A stretch of 64,000 nucleotides of DNA, taken from positions 968,556-1,032,555 of the forward strand of contig CAVWSF010000003.1 of NCBI GenBank assembly GCA_963757605.1, given 5' to 3'. Under the pieces are notes generated by a model. That model was not told the DNA's origin, ran no database searches, and worked only from the letters and a program-made list of their open reading frames with translations. The position numbers and the translations under genes are program-made. Positions within the stretch are counted from its first letter, which is position 1, and the number at the start of each line of letters is the position of its first letter. Source of the stretch: JAICJC01 sp963757605 (GTDB taxonomy: Bacteria; Actinomycetota; Thermoleophilia; Gaiellales; JAICJC01). Below are positions 47,170-56,047 of the stretch, piece after piece.

Positions 47170-47978
47170 CTAACCAGACGGCGGAGTGCCCGTCCCGAGC
47201 CCGACGATGAAGTCGACGATCTGGTTGATCTCCTCGTCGGTGAACGCGTCCTTGAACGGCGGCATGCCGCCGCCACCGTTCTCGATCTGCGCCTTGATCG
47301 CGGCCGGATCCGGATTCGGAGCGCCCTTCGACAGATCGGGGCCGATGTTGCCCCCACCGGCACCGAAGTCGTGGCACGTCGTGCAGCCGTGCGATGAGAT
47401 GAGCGCCGCTGCCGGCAGGGAGTCGAACGCCGGATTCCCGGTGATGTTCGATCCGGCGACGGCGCCTGGCGCGACTCCACCGGCAATCGTGAGCGCGATC
47501 AGCACCGCGGGCACCGTCAACCCGACCGCCATGCCGACCGGCCGGCGCGAGATCCGGCGGTCGCGGCCGCGATCGAGGAAGGGCCACACGACCAGCAGCA
47601 CCATCAGGATCGTCGGGATGATGATCGTGGCGAAGATCAGCTCCCACGGCGACTTGAAGATCCGAAGGAGCTCGAAGAGGAACAGGAAGTACCACTCCGG
47701 CCGCGGCTCGGTCACCTGCACCGCCGGGTTGGCCTTGCCCTCGTAGAGCGCGCCGAGCAGCCGTTCTGGCCGTCCGGATGGTGCGCGTCGATCGGCCCCG
47801 CCGTGGCGTGCCAGATCAGCGCCATCGCGACGATCATGAGCACGATGATCAGGTTCACGACGGTGTCGTGGAACATCGCGTACGGGAAGAAGGGGTGCCC
47901 CTCCTTCTTCTGCGCCGCGAGCTCCGTCTCGTAGCGGACGCGGCGGTTGATCACCTTGCGGGGGGAGGCGACGGCCAT
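47170..47978 (-). CDS. qcrC: menaquinol:cytochrome c reductase, fused cytochrome b (subunit IV)/cytochrome c subunit, frameshifted
   Basis: ATG at 47978 overlaps the qcrB stop (TGATG). The first part encodes VINRRVRYETELAAQKKEGHPFFPYAMFHDTVVNLIIVLM and breaks after HPDGQNG at about 47762; with one base added it goes on as LLGALYEGKANPAVQVTEPRPEWYFLFLF, giving the PEWY quinol-site motif. Then three helices and a cytochrome c domain with the haem motif CTTCH and distal GGGMPPF. The 809-base length is one short of a multiple of three. Frameshift real or sequencing error. Confidence 0.85.
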
Positions 47979-48695
47979 CAGTCGCCGGTCAGCCTCCTCT
48001 GCCCGACACTGGGCGGCCCGGGCCACGGCGTCACGCCGAGCTTCACGACCAGCCACAGGTGGACGAAGATCAGGCCGGCGATCAACCCGGGTATCAGCAG
48101 CATGTGGAGCGCGTAGAAGCGCGAGATGGTCTGCGCTCCGAACACCGGCCCGGCCAGCAGGAACTTCGAGATGAAGGGGCCCAGCACCGGCGCGGTGCCG
48201 TTGATGTTGACGGCCACGACCGACGCCCAGTAGGCCCGCTCGTCCCACACGAGCAGGTAGCCCGTGAGCCCCATGGCCATCGTCGACAGGAAGATCAGCG
48301 AGCCGGTGAGCCAGGTGAGCTCACGCGGGTACTTGTAGGCGCCGTAGAAGAACACCCGGCCCATGTGCAGGAAGAGCAGGATCACCATCACCGAGGCGCC
48401 CCACTTGTGCATCCCGCGGATCAGCCAGCCCAGCGTCTGCTGGTCGGTGATGTAGCGGATCGACTCGTAGGCGCCGTTCGGCGACGGGTCGTACGACATG
48501 GCCAGAAGCGACGCCCGTGAGGGCCTGGATGATGAAGACGGTGAGGAGCGAGCTCCCGAGCGTGTGGAACCACCCCGTCGGCGGCACCTTGCGGAACAGG
48601 AACTTGCGCACGAGCGTCGGAAAGCCAGTGCGGTACTCGATCCAGTCCTCGGTCTGGAGGACGAGCTGCTTGGTATCGGGGACGGGGATCGGCAT
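47978..48695 (-). CDS. qcrB: menaquinol:cytochrome c reductase cytochrome b subunit, frameshifted
   Basis: ATG at 48695. First part: DWIEYRTGFPTLVRKFLFRKVPPTGWFHTLGSSLLTVFIIQALTGV, then the frame fails near 48505; removing one base gives LAMSYDPSPNGAYESIRYITDQQTLGWLIRGMHKWGASVM. Haem ligands are visible as HKWGASVMVILLFLH (H-x13-H) and HMLLIPGLIAGLIFVH (H-x14-H), the b6-type spacing. 718 bases, one over a multiple of three. Integral membrane b subunit of complex III, short b6-like form. Confidence 0.87.
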
Positions 48696-48698
48696 CGG

Positions 48699-49347
48699 CT
48701 ACTTGGGCTGCGGCACCGCGCCGTGCTCATAGGTGACGTTCGGATACAGAACGTCGGCGACGAGGCTCGGCCCCGGAGGCGCGACCGGCTGGCCGGGCAT
48801 CTTGACCGGGAAGTACGTGAGCTGGCCGTCGATGAACGACACCGACCAGCGCTGGGTGATCCAGAGCTCGTCCGAAATTCTTGATCTCCCACTGGAACCG
48901 GTCGAGCGGCCGGATCGGCGGTCCGGCGGTACGCCGCCCTTCCTTGTCGTACTGGCCGCCGTGACACGGGCAGGCGAAGCCGACACCCTGGGCGACTGCG
49001 ACCGGGCATCCGAGGTGCATGCACCGGTTCGAGAAGACGATGAACATCGCATCCTGCGCGAGCCAGTCGGTGTTCGACTTCCCGGTGTTCTGCACAAACG
49101 CAAGCCCCGGGCTCGTGGCGGCATTCTGCGGATCCTCGACGTAGGTCGCAGCAGTCGGCTTGAAGCTGGGGTCCGCCGGGAATGCGTCCGCCTTGCCAAG
49201 GAAGACCGGCTCGAACTTCACCTCTTCGTCGACCGGAGCGAGCATGTAGGCGGTCACCGGCACGCCGATCACGGCGCCGATCGCCGCTCCCATGCCGACG
49301 GTCGAGAGGGTGAGGAACTGGCTCCTGGTCGTCCCGTCGTCAGCCAC
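48699..49347 (-). CDS. qcrA: Rieske iron-sulfur subunit of menaquinol:cytochrome c reductase, frameshifted
   Basis: GTG start at 49347. Membrane anchor (FLTLSTVGMGAAIGAVIGVPVTAYM), then the Rieske fold with NRCMHLGCPV and FACPCHGGQYDKEG, giving CxH and CxxH ligands for 2Fe-2S. After QWEIKN (about 48880) the frame is wrong; skipping one base restores ISDELWITQRWSVSFIDGQL and a sensible end VTYEHGAVPQPK. 649 bases, one over a multiple of three. First gene of qcrA-B-C. Confidence 0.87.
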
Positions 49348-49449
49348 GCAGGTCCCTTCGCTCGCACGTATCTGCAGCGGTCATCGCCGCATCGGCCGGG
49401 AGCATAGTCCCCTCCGCGGCGGCCGTCGAGAACGTTTCGAACGTCGCGT

Positions 49450-50889
49450 TCACCGCTCTGGGAGTCCGTATTCGGACCAGCGCCGGTCGACGAGCGCCCG
49501 CACCTCGTCGCTCATCCGGATGACCTCGGGCCACTCGCGCTCGTAGCCTTCCGCCGGGAGCTTCGCCGTGGCGTCGATCCCGATCTTGCCTCCCATGAAC
49601 TGGCGGGTCGGGGCGTGGTCGAGATGGTCGAGCGGGCCCTCGGAGCGCAGGACGTCGCGGGCCGGGTCGACGTTGGCGCCCACCTGCCACATGACCTGGC
49701 CGTAGTCGTGCACGTCGATCCAGTCGTCGACGACCACGACGCCCTTCGTCAGCGAGAGCAGGCCCGTGCCCCAGACGGCGTGCATGACCTTGCGCGCGTG
49801 GCCCGGGAACCCCTTCTTGATCGACACGATCGCCAGGTTGTGGAACGCGCCCATGAAGGGCAGGTCGTAGTCGACGACCTCCGGCAGTGTCATCCGAACG
49901 GCCGGAAGGAAGAGCCGCTCGGTCGCCTTGCCCAGCCACACGTCCTCCTGGGGAGGGACGCCGACGATGATCGACGGGTAGATCGGGTCGCGCCGGTGGG
50001 TGACGCAGGTCACGTGGAGGACCGGGAACGGTTCCCTGGGCGTGTAGTAGCCGGTGTGGTCGCCGAACGGGCCCTCGTCGCGCAGCTCGCCCTTCTGGAT
50101 GTAGCCCTCGATCACGATCTCGGAGCGGGCCGGCACCTCCAGGTCGACCGTCTTGCACTTCACGAGCTCGACCGGCTCGCCGCGCAGGAACCCCGCCAGC
50201 ATGAGCTCGTCGATGTGCTTCGGAAGCGGCGCCGAGGCCGTGTAGCACGTGGCCGGGTCGGTGCCGAGGGCGATCGCGACGTCCATCCGCTCGCCCATGC
50301 CGCGCCAGTCGGCGGCGGCGTCCTTGTGGATCTGCCAGTGCATGGCGGTGGTCGTCGAGTCGAACTTCTGCACGCGGTACATGCCGACATTGCGGATGCC
50401 GGTGCGCGGGTCGTTCGTGATGACGGCGGGCAGCGTGATGTAGGGGCCGCCGTCGTCGGGCCAGCAGGTCATGATCGGCAGCGGATCGAGCGACGGCGGG
50501 TCGAGCACAACCTCCTGGCACGGGCCCGACCCGACCACCTTGGGCCGCGAGTCGGCGATCGACTTGAGCTTCCCGAGCGCCCGGATCTTCCCGACGAAGC
50601 CCTCCGGCGGCGTCATCTCGAGCACGTCGGAGACCTTCGCGCCGAGGTCGTCGAGCCGCTCGACGCCGAGCGCCATGCACATCCGCCGCTCCGTCCCGAA
50701 CTGGTTGATGAGAAGCGGCATGGACGAGCCGCGCACGTTCGTGAAGAGGAGCGCCGGCCCGCCGGCCTTCGTCACGCGGTCGGTGATCTCGGCGATCTCG
50801 AGGTGCGGATCGACCTCGGCCGTCACCTCGGCCAGCTCGCCGCTTCGGCGCAGGTGGTCGACCCAGTCGCGGAGGTCCGAGAAGGCCAT
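49450..50889 (-). CDS. ubiD: UbiD-family decarboxylase
   Basis: 479 aa, ATG at 50889. Motifs MAFSDLRDWVDHLRRSGELAEVTAEVDP, GGPALLFTNVRGSSMPLLIN, DGGPYITLPAVITNDPRTGIRNVGMYRVQKFD, EGPFGDHTGYYTPREPFPVLHVTCVTHRRDPIYPSIIVG and VDYDLPFMGAFHNLAIVSIKK, a full-length prFMN-dependent decarboxylase. Works with UbiX in removing the ring carboxylate during menaquinone synthesis. Confidence 0.92.
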   Translation of the reverse strand: MAFSDLRDWVDHLRRSGELAEVTAEVDPHLEIAEITDRVTKAGGPALLFTNVRGSSMPLLINQFGTERRMCMALGVERLDDLGAKVSDVLEMTPPEGFVGKIRALGKLKSIADSRPKVVGSGPCQEVVLDPPSLDPLPIMTCWPDDGGPYITLPAVITNDPRTGIRNVGMYRVQKFDSTTTAMHWQIHKDAAADWRGMGERMDVAIALGTDPATCYTASAPLPKHIDELMLAGFLRGEPVELVKCKTVDLEVPARSEIVIEGYIQKGELRDEGPFGDHTGYYTPREPFPVLHVTCVTHRRDPIYPSIIVGVPPQEDVWLGKATERLFLPAVRMTLPEVVDYDLPFMGAFHNLAIVSIKKGFPGHARKVMHAVWGTGLLSLTKGVVVVDDWIDVHDYGQVMWQVGANVDPARDVLRSEGPLDHLDHAPTRQFMGGKIGIDATAKLPAEGYEREWPEVIRMSDEVRALVDRRWSEYGLPER

Positions 50890-50939
50890 CGGGGCCGCCG
50901 AGTCTAACCGGGGCGGTGCGGTACCGTCACAACGTGTAG

Positions 50940-51839
50940 TTGGGAACTCAGCCCGAGCAGCCTCCGCGTGGACCGCTCTCCGGCGCCCGCACGGCGGCGC
51001 TCGCGGGGAGCCTCGTCGCCCTGCTCGCGGTCGTCTCGGTCGCGGCGCGCTCCGGCGACCACGGCCGGGCGATGCCGGGCGGCTCGCTGGCGAGCGCGGC
51101 CGGCCACCACGCCGCCGTCTGGGTGGTGCTCGTGGTCGGCCCGATCGCGGGGGTCCTGGGGCTCGGGGTGTTCCTCTATGCGCAGGTCGCCCGTAGGCGC
51201 AACCCTGAGCTGAACGTCCTGCGTCGAAAGGCCCGCCGCCGGTTCCTCGTGCTCGCGGCCATCGCGATCGCGTTCGAGATCTACTACCTGCGGACGGGCC
51301 ACAACCCGCTGTCGTTCCTGCGCCTGCACAACCCGTTCGCGAACGTCAACCCACCCCCGCCCGCCAAGGGTCACCGGCACACGGCAGCCCCCGGAGACGG
51401 CTTCGCCACGGTCGACTGGGCGATCGCTGGCGTCACCTGGCTCCTGATCGTCGCGGCGGTGGTCGTCGCGTACCGGCGGATGCGGCGGACGGCGGAGCCG
51501 GAGGACGGCGCCGCCCCGCTCGAGATGGAGGACGACGTGCCGGACACCGGGCTCGCGCGGTTGCGCGCCGAGTCGGATCCGCGGAGGGCCGTGATCGGCG
51601 CGTACGCGCTCATGGACCGGCTGATGGCGGACCGCGCGCTCGGCCGGCGCCGGTCGGAGGCGCCCGTGGAGTACCTTGGCCGCATGACCCTCGCGGGATA
51701 CGGGCGCATCACGGCCCTCGGCCGGCTGACGCGGCTTTACGCCCGCGCCCGCTTCAGCACGCACCCGGTCGATGCGGGGATGCAGGCCGAGGCGGTCGAC
51801 GCCGTGGAGGCGATCGCAGCCGAAGGGCCCGCCGAATGA
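50940..51839 (+). CDS. DUF4129-domain membrane protein
   Basis: 299 aa from TTG 50940; no better start seen. Three membrane helices (ALAGSLVALLAVVSVAARS, AVWVVLVVGPIAGVLGLGVFLY, WAIAGVTWLLIVAAVVVAY) and the C-terminal DUF4129 domain ESDPRRAVIGAYALMDRLMADRALGRRRSEAPVEYLGRM. This domain usually accompanies transglutaminase-like proteins in MoxR-DUF58 operons. First gene of that operon; ATGA overlap with next. Confidence 0.8.
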   Translation: MGTQPEQPPRGPLSGARTAALAGSLVALLAVVSVAARSGDHGRAMPGGSLASAAGHHAAVWVVLVVGPIAGVLGLGVFLYAQVARRRNPELNVLRRKARRRFLVLAAIAIAFEIYYLRTGHNPLSFLRLHNPFANVNPPPPAKGHRHTAAPGDGFATVDWAIAGVTWLLIVAAVVVAYRRMRRTAEPEDGAAPLEMEDDVPDTGLARLRAESDPRRAVIGAYALMDRLMADRALGRRRSEAPVEYLGRMTLAGYGRITALGRLTRLYARARFSTHPVDAGMQAEAVDAVEAIAAEGPAE

Positions 51840-52246
51840 CCGTGACGAGCGCCGTCCTCCTCGCAATCGGCGCGGTTGCCGCCCTCGTGCTCCTCCCGCC
51901 GCTGCCGGCGCCGCCAAGGCGGCGAAGGACGAAGCGCGCCGAACCGCCCCGGCCGAGGGGTCTGAGCGCGACGGAGCGCCAGCTCGGCCTGTCGCGCGCG
52001 AGCGCCGGCGACGTCCACGACCGCCTGACCCCGATGCTGCGCGAAGTCGCCCGCGACCGGCTGGCGACGGCCGGGATCGACCTCGACCGCGACCCCGACG
52101 TCGCAGCCGAGGCGCTCGGCCCCGAGACGTGGGAGCTCGTGCGGCCCGACCGCGCGTCACCCGAGGACCGGCACGGACCGGGCGCCTCGCTCGCCGACAT
52201 CGGCACCGCGATCACGCGGTTGGAGCAGATCGGGAGAGCCGGATGA
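51836..52246 (+). CDS. small membrane-anchored operon protein
   Basis: 136 aa. One N-terminal helix (AVLLAIGAVAALVLLPPL), basic-proline stretch, and a soluble tail with MLREVARDRLATAGIDLDRD. Overlaps genes on both sides by ATGA. Found between DUF4129 and MoxR. Family not recognised. Confidence 0.65.
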   Translation: MTVTSAVLLAIGAVAALVLLPPLPAPPRRRRTKRAEPPRPRGLSATERQLGLSRASAGDVHDRLTPMLREVARDRLATAGIDLDRDPDVAAEALGPETWELVRPDRASPEDRHGPGASLADIGTAITRLEQIGRAG

Positions 52247-53223
52247 CCGAGCTCGGCCTCGACGGGGTGAGCGTCCGCTCGGCGGCGGTGCTCGACGAGG
52301 TCGAGCGGGCGGTCGTCGGCAAGCGCCCGGAGCTGGAGCTGGTGCTGCTCGCCATCCTGGCCGACGGCCACGTGCTGGTCGAGGACTATCCGGGGCTCGC
52401 GAAGACGCTCGTCGCGCGATCGTTCGCGCAGGTGCTCGATATGGGCTTCGCCCGCATCCAGTTCACGCCCGATCTCCTGCCCGCGGACGTGACCGGCTCG
52501 TCCGTCTACCGCCAGGCCGACGGCACGTTCGAGTTCCGGCCGGGGCCGGTCTTCACGAATCTCCTCCTCGCCGACGAGATCAACCGCGCCCCGCCGAAGA
52601 CGCAGTCGGCGCTGCTCGAGGCGATGGCGGAGCGGCAGGTGACCGTCGAGGGCGAGACGCACATCCTGGAGCCGCCGTTCCTCGTGATCGCGACCCAGAA
52701 CCCGATCGAGTACGAGGGCACCTATCCGCTGCCGGAGGCGCAGCTCGACCGCTTCCTGCTCCGGGCCCGGGTCGGCTACCCGGCACGCGACGACGAGTGG
52801 CAGGTGCTCGAGCGGCGGCGTGAGCGCATGACCGACGAGGTCGTGCTGGCGCCGGCGTGCGGCCGCGACGAGCTGCTGGCGATGCAGCGGGCGGTCGAGA
52901 CCGTGCACGTCGACCGCTCGGTGGGGCTCTACATGGTCGACCTGGTCGCGGCGACGCGGGTGCACCCGCAGGTGCAGGTCGGCGCCAGCCCGCGCGGCTC
53001 GCTCGCCCTACTCAAGCTCTCGCGCTGCCGGGCGGCGCTCGACGGCCGCGACTTCGTCTCGCCCGACGACGTGAAGGCGGTGGCCGTCCCGGCGCTCGGC
53101 CACCGGCTGACGCTGCGGCCGGAGCTGTGGGTGCAGCGGGTGTCGGGCGACGACGTCGTGCGCGACTGCCTGGCCCGCGTACCCGCGCCGGCCCCGCGCG
53201 CGGACGCCGTGACCGAGCCGTGA
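52243..53223 (+). CDS. MoxR-family AAA+ ATPase
   Basis: 326 aa. Walker A EDYPGLAKTLVAR (residues about 47-58), QFTPDLLPADVTGSSVY, Walker B FTNLLLADEINRAPPKTQSALLEAM, sensor ATQNPIEYEGTYPLPEAQLDRFL. Chaperone-like ATPase that matures partner proteins such as the DUF58 protein downstream. GTGA overlap with DUF58. Confidence 0.92.
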   Translation: MTELGLDGVSVRSAAVLDEVERAVVGKRPELELVLLAILADGHVLVEDYPGLAKTLVARSFAQVLDMGFARIQFTPDLLPADVTGSSVYRQADGTFEFRPGPVFTNLLLADEINRAPPKTQSALLEAMAERQVTVEGETHILEPPFLVIATQNPIEYEGTYPLPEAQLDRFLLRARVGYPARDDEWQVLERRRERMTDEVVLAPACGRDELLAMQRAVETVHVDRSVGLYMVDLVAATRVHPQVQVGASPRGSLALLKLSRCRAALDGRDFVSPDDVKAVAVPALGHRLTLRPELWVQRVSGDDVVRDCLARVPAPAPRADAVTEP

Positions 53224-54476
53224 CGCCGGCGCCGACGATCCGGCTTCGGGCCTACCCGGCGATCTGCGCCGCCCTGCTCCTCGCGGCCGTCGCGCTACGG
53301 CGCCCGGAACTGGTCGCCGTCGCCGCGCCGTTCGGGCTGGTCGCGGCCATCGGCCTCGCCCGCTCCGCGCCTCCCGAGGTGGCGGCGCACATCACGCCGG
53401 GGGAGCTTCGCTCCCTCGAGGGCGACCGCGTCACCACGGTCGTCGAGCTGACCGCCGCCCGCCCGGCGTGGCAGGTCGACGTCGCGCTCGGCGTGCCGGG
53501 CGGGCTCGTGCCGGTCGACGGGCCGCCGCGGCGGGCGGTGCGGCCGGACGCCGGATCGACCGCCGTTGCCTTCGAGATCGACTGCGAGCGCTGGGGCGGC
53601 TACGCCGTCCCGGCCCGGATCCGCGTCCACGAGCCGTTCGGCCTGCGCCAGTGGGCCGGCGCCGCACCCGCGCCGCTCCACGTTCGGGTGCATCCCCGGC
53701 TCGAGGCGCTGCGGCACCCACCGCGGCCCGTTCGCACCCAGGCCTCGGTCGGGTCGGACACGAGCCGCTGGGCGGGCGAGGGGCTCGAGTTCGCGGAGCT
53801 TCGCCCCTACCAGGAGGGCGACCGGCTGCGGCGGGTGAACTGGCGGGTGAGCGCCCGCCGCGGGACGCTGCACACGAACCTCCACCACCCCGAGCGCAAC
53901 GCCGACGTGGTCATCTTCCTGGACTCGTTCGCCGAGTCGCCGGTCTCGCTCGACCTGGCCGTGCGGGCGGCGTCGGCGCTCGCGACCGCCTACCTCGAGG
54001 GCCGCGATCGGGTCGGCGTGGTGGGCTTCGGCGGCGTCCTGCGGTGGGTGCTGCCGTCGACCGGCCGCGCGCAGACCTACCGGGTGCTCGACTCGCTGAT
54101 CGACACCGAGGTGATCACGAGCTATGCGTGGCGCGACGTCGAGGTGATCCCGACGCGCACGCTGCCGCCGGGGGCGCTCGTGGTCGCCCTGACGCCGCTT
54201 GCCGACGACCGCGCGCTGGCGGCGCTCGCGGCGCTCCGAGCCAGGGGCTTCGACCTGGCCGCGGTGGACGTCTCGGCCACGGGCCGGACGCCGGCGGGCG
54301 CGGGCGAGATGGGCGAGCTCGCCCATCGCCTGTGGGTGCTCCGCCACGAGGGCCTGCGGGCCCGCTACCGGCGGCTCGGCGTGCCGGTTGTGGAGTGGGA
54401 CGGCCTTGAGCCGCTCTCAGGCTCGCTGGCCCTGCTGCGGGAGGCGCGGCGATACGCCCGAACCGTGCGCAGCTGA
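53220..54476 (+). CDS. DUF58-domain protein
   Basis: 418 aa, GTG start. Two N-terminal helices, beta-rich region, then DUF58 core EFAELRPYQEGDRLRRVNWRVSARRGTLHTNLHHPERNADVVIFLDSF (vWA-like MIDAS start LDSF). Classic MoxR partner; envelope-related in several bacteria. Confidence 0.9.
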   Translation: MTPAPTIRLRAYPAICAALLLAAVALRRPELVAVAAPFGLVAAIGLARSAPPEVAAHITPGELRSLEGDRVTTVVELTAARPAWQVDVALGVPGGLVPVDGPPRRAVRPDAGSTAVAFEIDCERWGGYAVPARIRVHEPFGLRQWAGAAPAPLHVRVHPRLEALRHPPRPVRTQASVGSDTSRWAGEGLEFAELRPYQEGDRLRRVNWRVSARRGTLHTNLHHPERNADVVIFLDSFAESPVSLDLAVRAASALATAYLEGRDRVGVVGFGGVLRWVLPSTGRAQTYRVLDSLIDTEVITSYAWRDVEVIPTRTLPPGALVVALTPLADDRALAALAALRARGFDLAAVDVSATGRTPAGAGEMGELAHRLWVLRHEGLRARYRRLGVPVVEWDGLEPLSGSLALLREARRYARTVRS

Positions 54477-54973
54477 TCGTTCTCGCCGTGGCGCTCGCGG
54501 CCGCGCTCGCGGTCTCGGCGCGGGCCACGACCCTGGCCGGCGACCAGGCCACGTCCGTCGCCGGCGCATGCGCGCTGGGGTGCGTGCTGCTGATCGCGGG
54601 CGGGCTGGCCGGCCGCCCCGTGGGGACGGCCTGGGGCGTCGCCGTGCTCGCGGGCGCCTACGCGGGCGCGCTCGCGGCCGGGCCGCCCGACCTCGACCCG
54701 TGGGCGGCGGCAGTCGCCGCCGGGATCGCGGCGGCGGCGGAGGCCGGCGCCTGGGCCGCCGAGCTGCGCACGTCCATCCGGCTCGACCGGGCCGTCGTGC
54801 GGGCGCGGGTCGGGCTCCTCGTCGCGACCGCCGCCGGGGCCGCCGCCGTCGGCCTCGTCCTGATCGCTCCGGGAGCCGGCCCGGAGCTCTCCGGATCGCT
54901 CGTGACCGGCGCCGGCGTCGCGGCGGCCGTGACCGCCGTCGCGGTGATCCGCGCGGTGGCCCGGCGCGCGTAA
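54473..54973 (+). CDS. small multi-helix membrane protein
   Basis: 166 aa from CTG 54473, which overlaps the DUF58 stop (CTGA) and gives a proper hydrophobic start IVLAVALAAALAVSARA; GTG 54488 is the alternative. Four to five hydrophobic segments rich in Ala/Gly. Last gene of the MoxR operon. No domain recognised. Confidence 0.6.
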   Translation: MIVLAVALAAALAVSARATTLAGDQATSVAGACALGCVLLIAGGLAGRPVGTAWGVAVLAGAYAGALAAGPPDLDPWAAAVAAGIAAAAEAGAWAAELRTSIRLDRAVVRARVGLLVATAAGAAAVGLVLIAPGAGPELSGSLVTGAGVAAAVTAVAVIRAVARRA

Positions 54974-54976
54974 CAT
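54971..54976 (+). promoter_or_regulatory. -10 box of a leaderless transcript
   Basis: TAACAT six bases before the ATG at 54983; its TAA is also the stop codon of the preceding gene. Confidence 0.45.
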
Positions 54977-54982
54977 CCGCGG

Positions 54983-55645
54983 ATGCCCCATCTCCTCGTC
55001 TTCGGCGCCCGCAACCTGGGCCGCGTCATCGCGGAGCACCTCATCGCGCAGGGCTGGGACGCGACCGGCGTCTCGCGCACCGAGGAGACCGCCGCCGCCT
55101 TTCCCGGCACCGGGATCGCCGCCGATGTGACCTCGGCCGAGAGCATGCGGTCGATCGTCGAGCAGGCCAAGCCGTTCGACCTCGTGGTGAACGCCGTGTC
55201 ACCCAAGGGCCGCTTCGGCGGCGGCGACCTCGTCACGACCGACGACGACGCGATGGCGCCCTACCTGGAGCAGGTGCTGCCAACCTCATTTGCGTTCTTC
55301 CGGATCTGCGGCGCCGCCCTGATCGAGCGCGGGGGCGGGACGATCATCCAGGTCACGGGCGGCTCGTCGCGGCGGGCGCTTCCCGGGCGCGCGCCCTGGG
55401 GTGCGGGCTCCGCCGGCCAGCGGGCGCTCTCGCAGGCCGCGGCAAACGAGCTGAAGCCGCACGGCGTCCACGCGGCGCTGCTCGTCTGCGACGGGTCGTT
55501 CGGCGGCCCGGGCGACGACGCCGGCGGGGAGAAGATCGACACCCGCGAGCTGGCCAAGGCGGTGCAGTTCCTGCACGAGCAGGGCCGGGGCGCATGGACG
55601 CACGAGCTCGTCGTGACGCCGGTCGGCGACCGGTGGACTCCGTAG
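54983..55645 (+). CDS. short-chain dehydrogenase-like protein lacking the catalytic YxxxK
   Basis: 220 aa. Rossmann start LLVFGARNLGRVIAEHLIAQGWDATGVSR, VVNAVSPKGRF, IIQVTGGSSRRALPGRAPWGAGSAGQRALSQAAANELKPHGV. The Ser of the SDR triad may be present but the Tyr-x-x-x-Lys pair is replaced (AGSAGQR), so ordinary oxidoreductase activity is unlikely. Could bind NAD(P) as a sensor. Confidence 0.75.
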   Translation: MPHLLVFGARNLGRVIAEHLIAQGWDATGVSRTEETAAAFPGTGIAADVTSAESMRSIVEQAKPFDLVVNAVSPKGRFGGGDLVTTDDDAMAPYLEQVLPTSFAFFRICGAALIERGGGTIIQVTGGSSRRALPGRAPWGAGSAGQRALSQAAANELKPHGVHAALLVCDGSFGGPGDDAGGEKIDTRELAKAVQFLHEQGRGAWTHELVVTPVGDRWTP

Positions 55646-55660
55646 CGTGAGCGCCCTGGG

Positions 55661-56047
55661 CTACTGAGCCAGACCGGCGACCGTCTCGTCCCAGAGCGCG
55701 TCGTCGGCCTCGGGCTCGCCGTCGCCGCGGCGGGCCGCGCAGGCCGCGATCAGCTCGGCCAGGGCGTCGACGGCGGCCAGGTCGCCGGTGGCGCAGATCT
55801 CGCGCAGGCCGGCGGCGTACAGGTAGTCGCCGGTGAGGACCGCCAGGTCGCGGTCGTCCTGCTCGAAGAGCCGCGAGGTGCCGTGGTGGAGCAGGTAGCC
55901 CTCGTAGATCGTCTCGACGCCGAGCAGGTGGCGCTCCGGGCAGCGGCCGGAGAAGCGCAGGCCGCCGCACGGCTCCGGGAGGAGCGCCGAGGCCCACAGC
56001 GGACTCGCGTCGGCGGCTCGCCCCGCGACCGTCTCGAGCACGCTCAC
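55661..56047 (-). CDS. conserved small helical protein coupled to hemL
   Basis: 128 aa. GTG at 56047 overlaps the hemL stop (GTGA). All-alpha: GVETIYEGYLLHHGTSRLFEQDDRDLAVLTGDYLYAAGLREICATGD resembles a helical segment of prenyltransferases but has no DDxxD motif. No named family recognised. Confidence 0.6.
   Translation of the reverse strand: MSVLETVAGRAADASPLWASALLPEPCGGLRFSGRCPERHLLGVETIYEGYLLHHGTSRLFEQDDRDLAVLTGDYLYAAGLREICATGDLAAVDALAELIAACAARRGDGEPEADDALWDETVAGLAQ

Noticed and set aside
47170..49347. Programmed frameshifting in qcrC, qcrB and qcrA
   Set aside because: No common slippery site or stem-loop at the three points, and directions differ (one deletion, two insertions); error or mutation is simpler.
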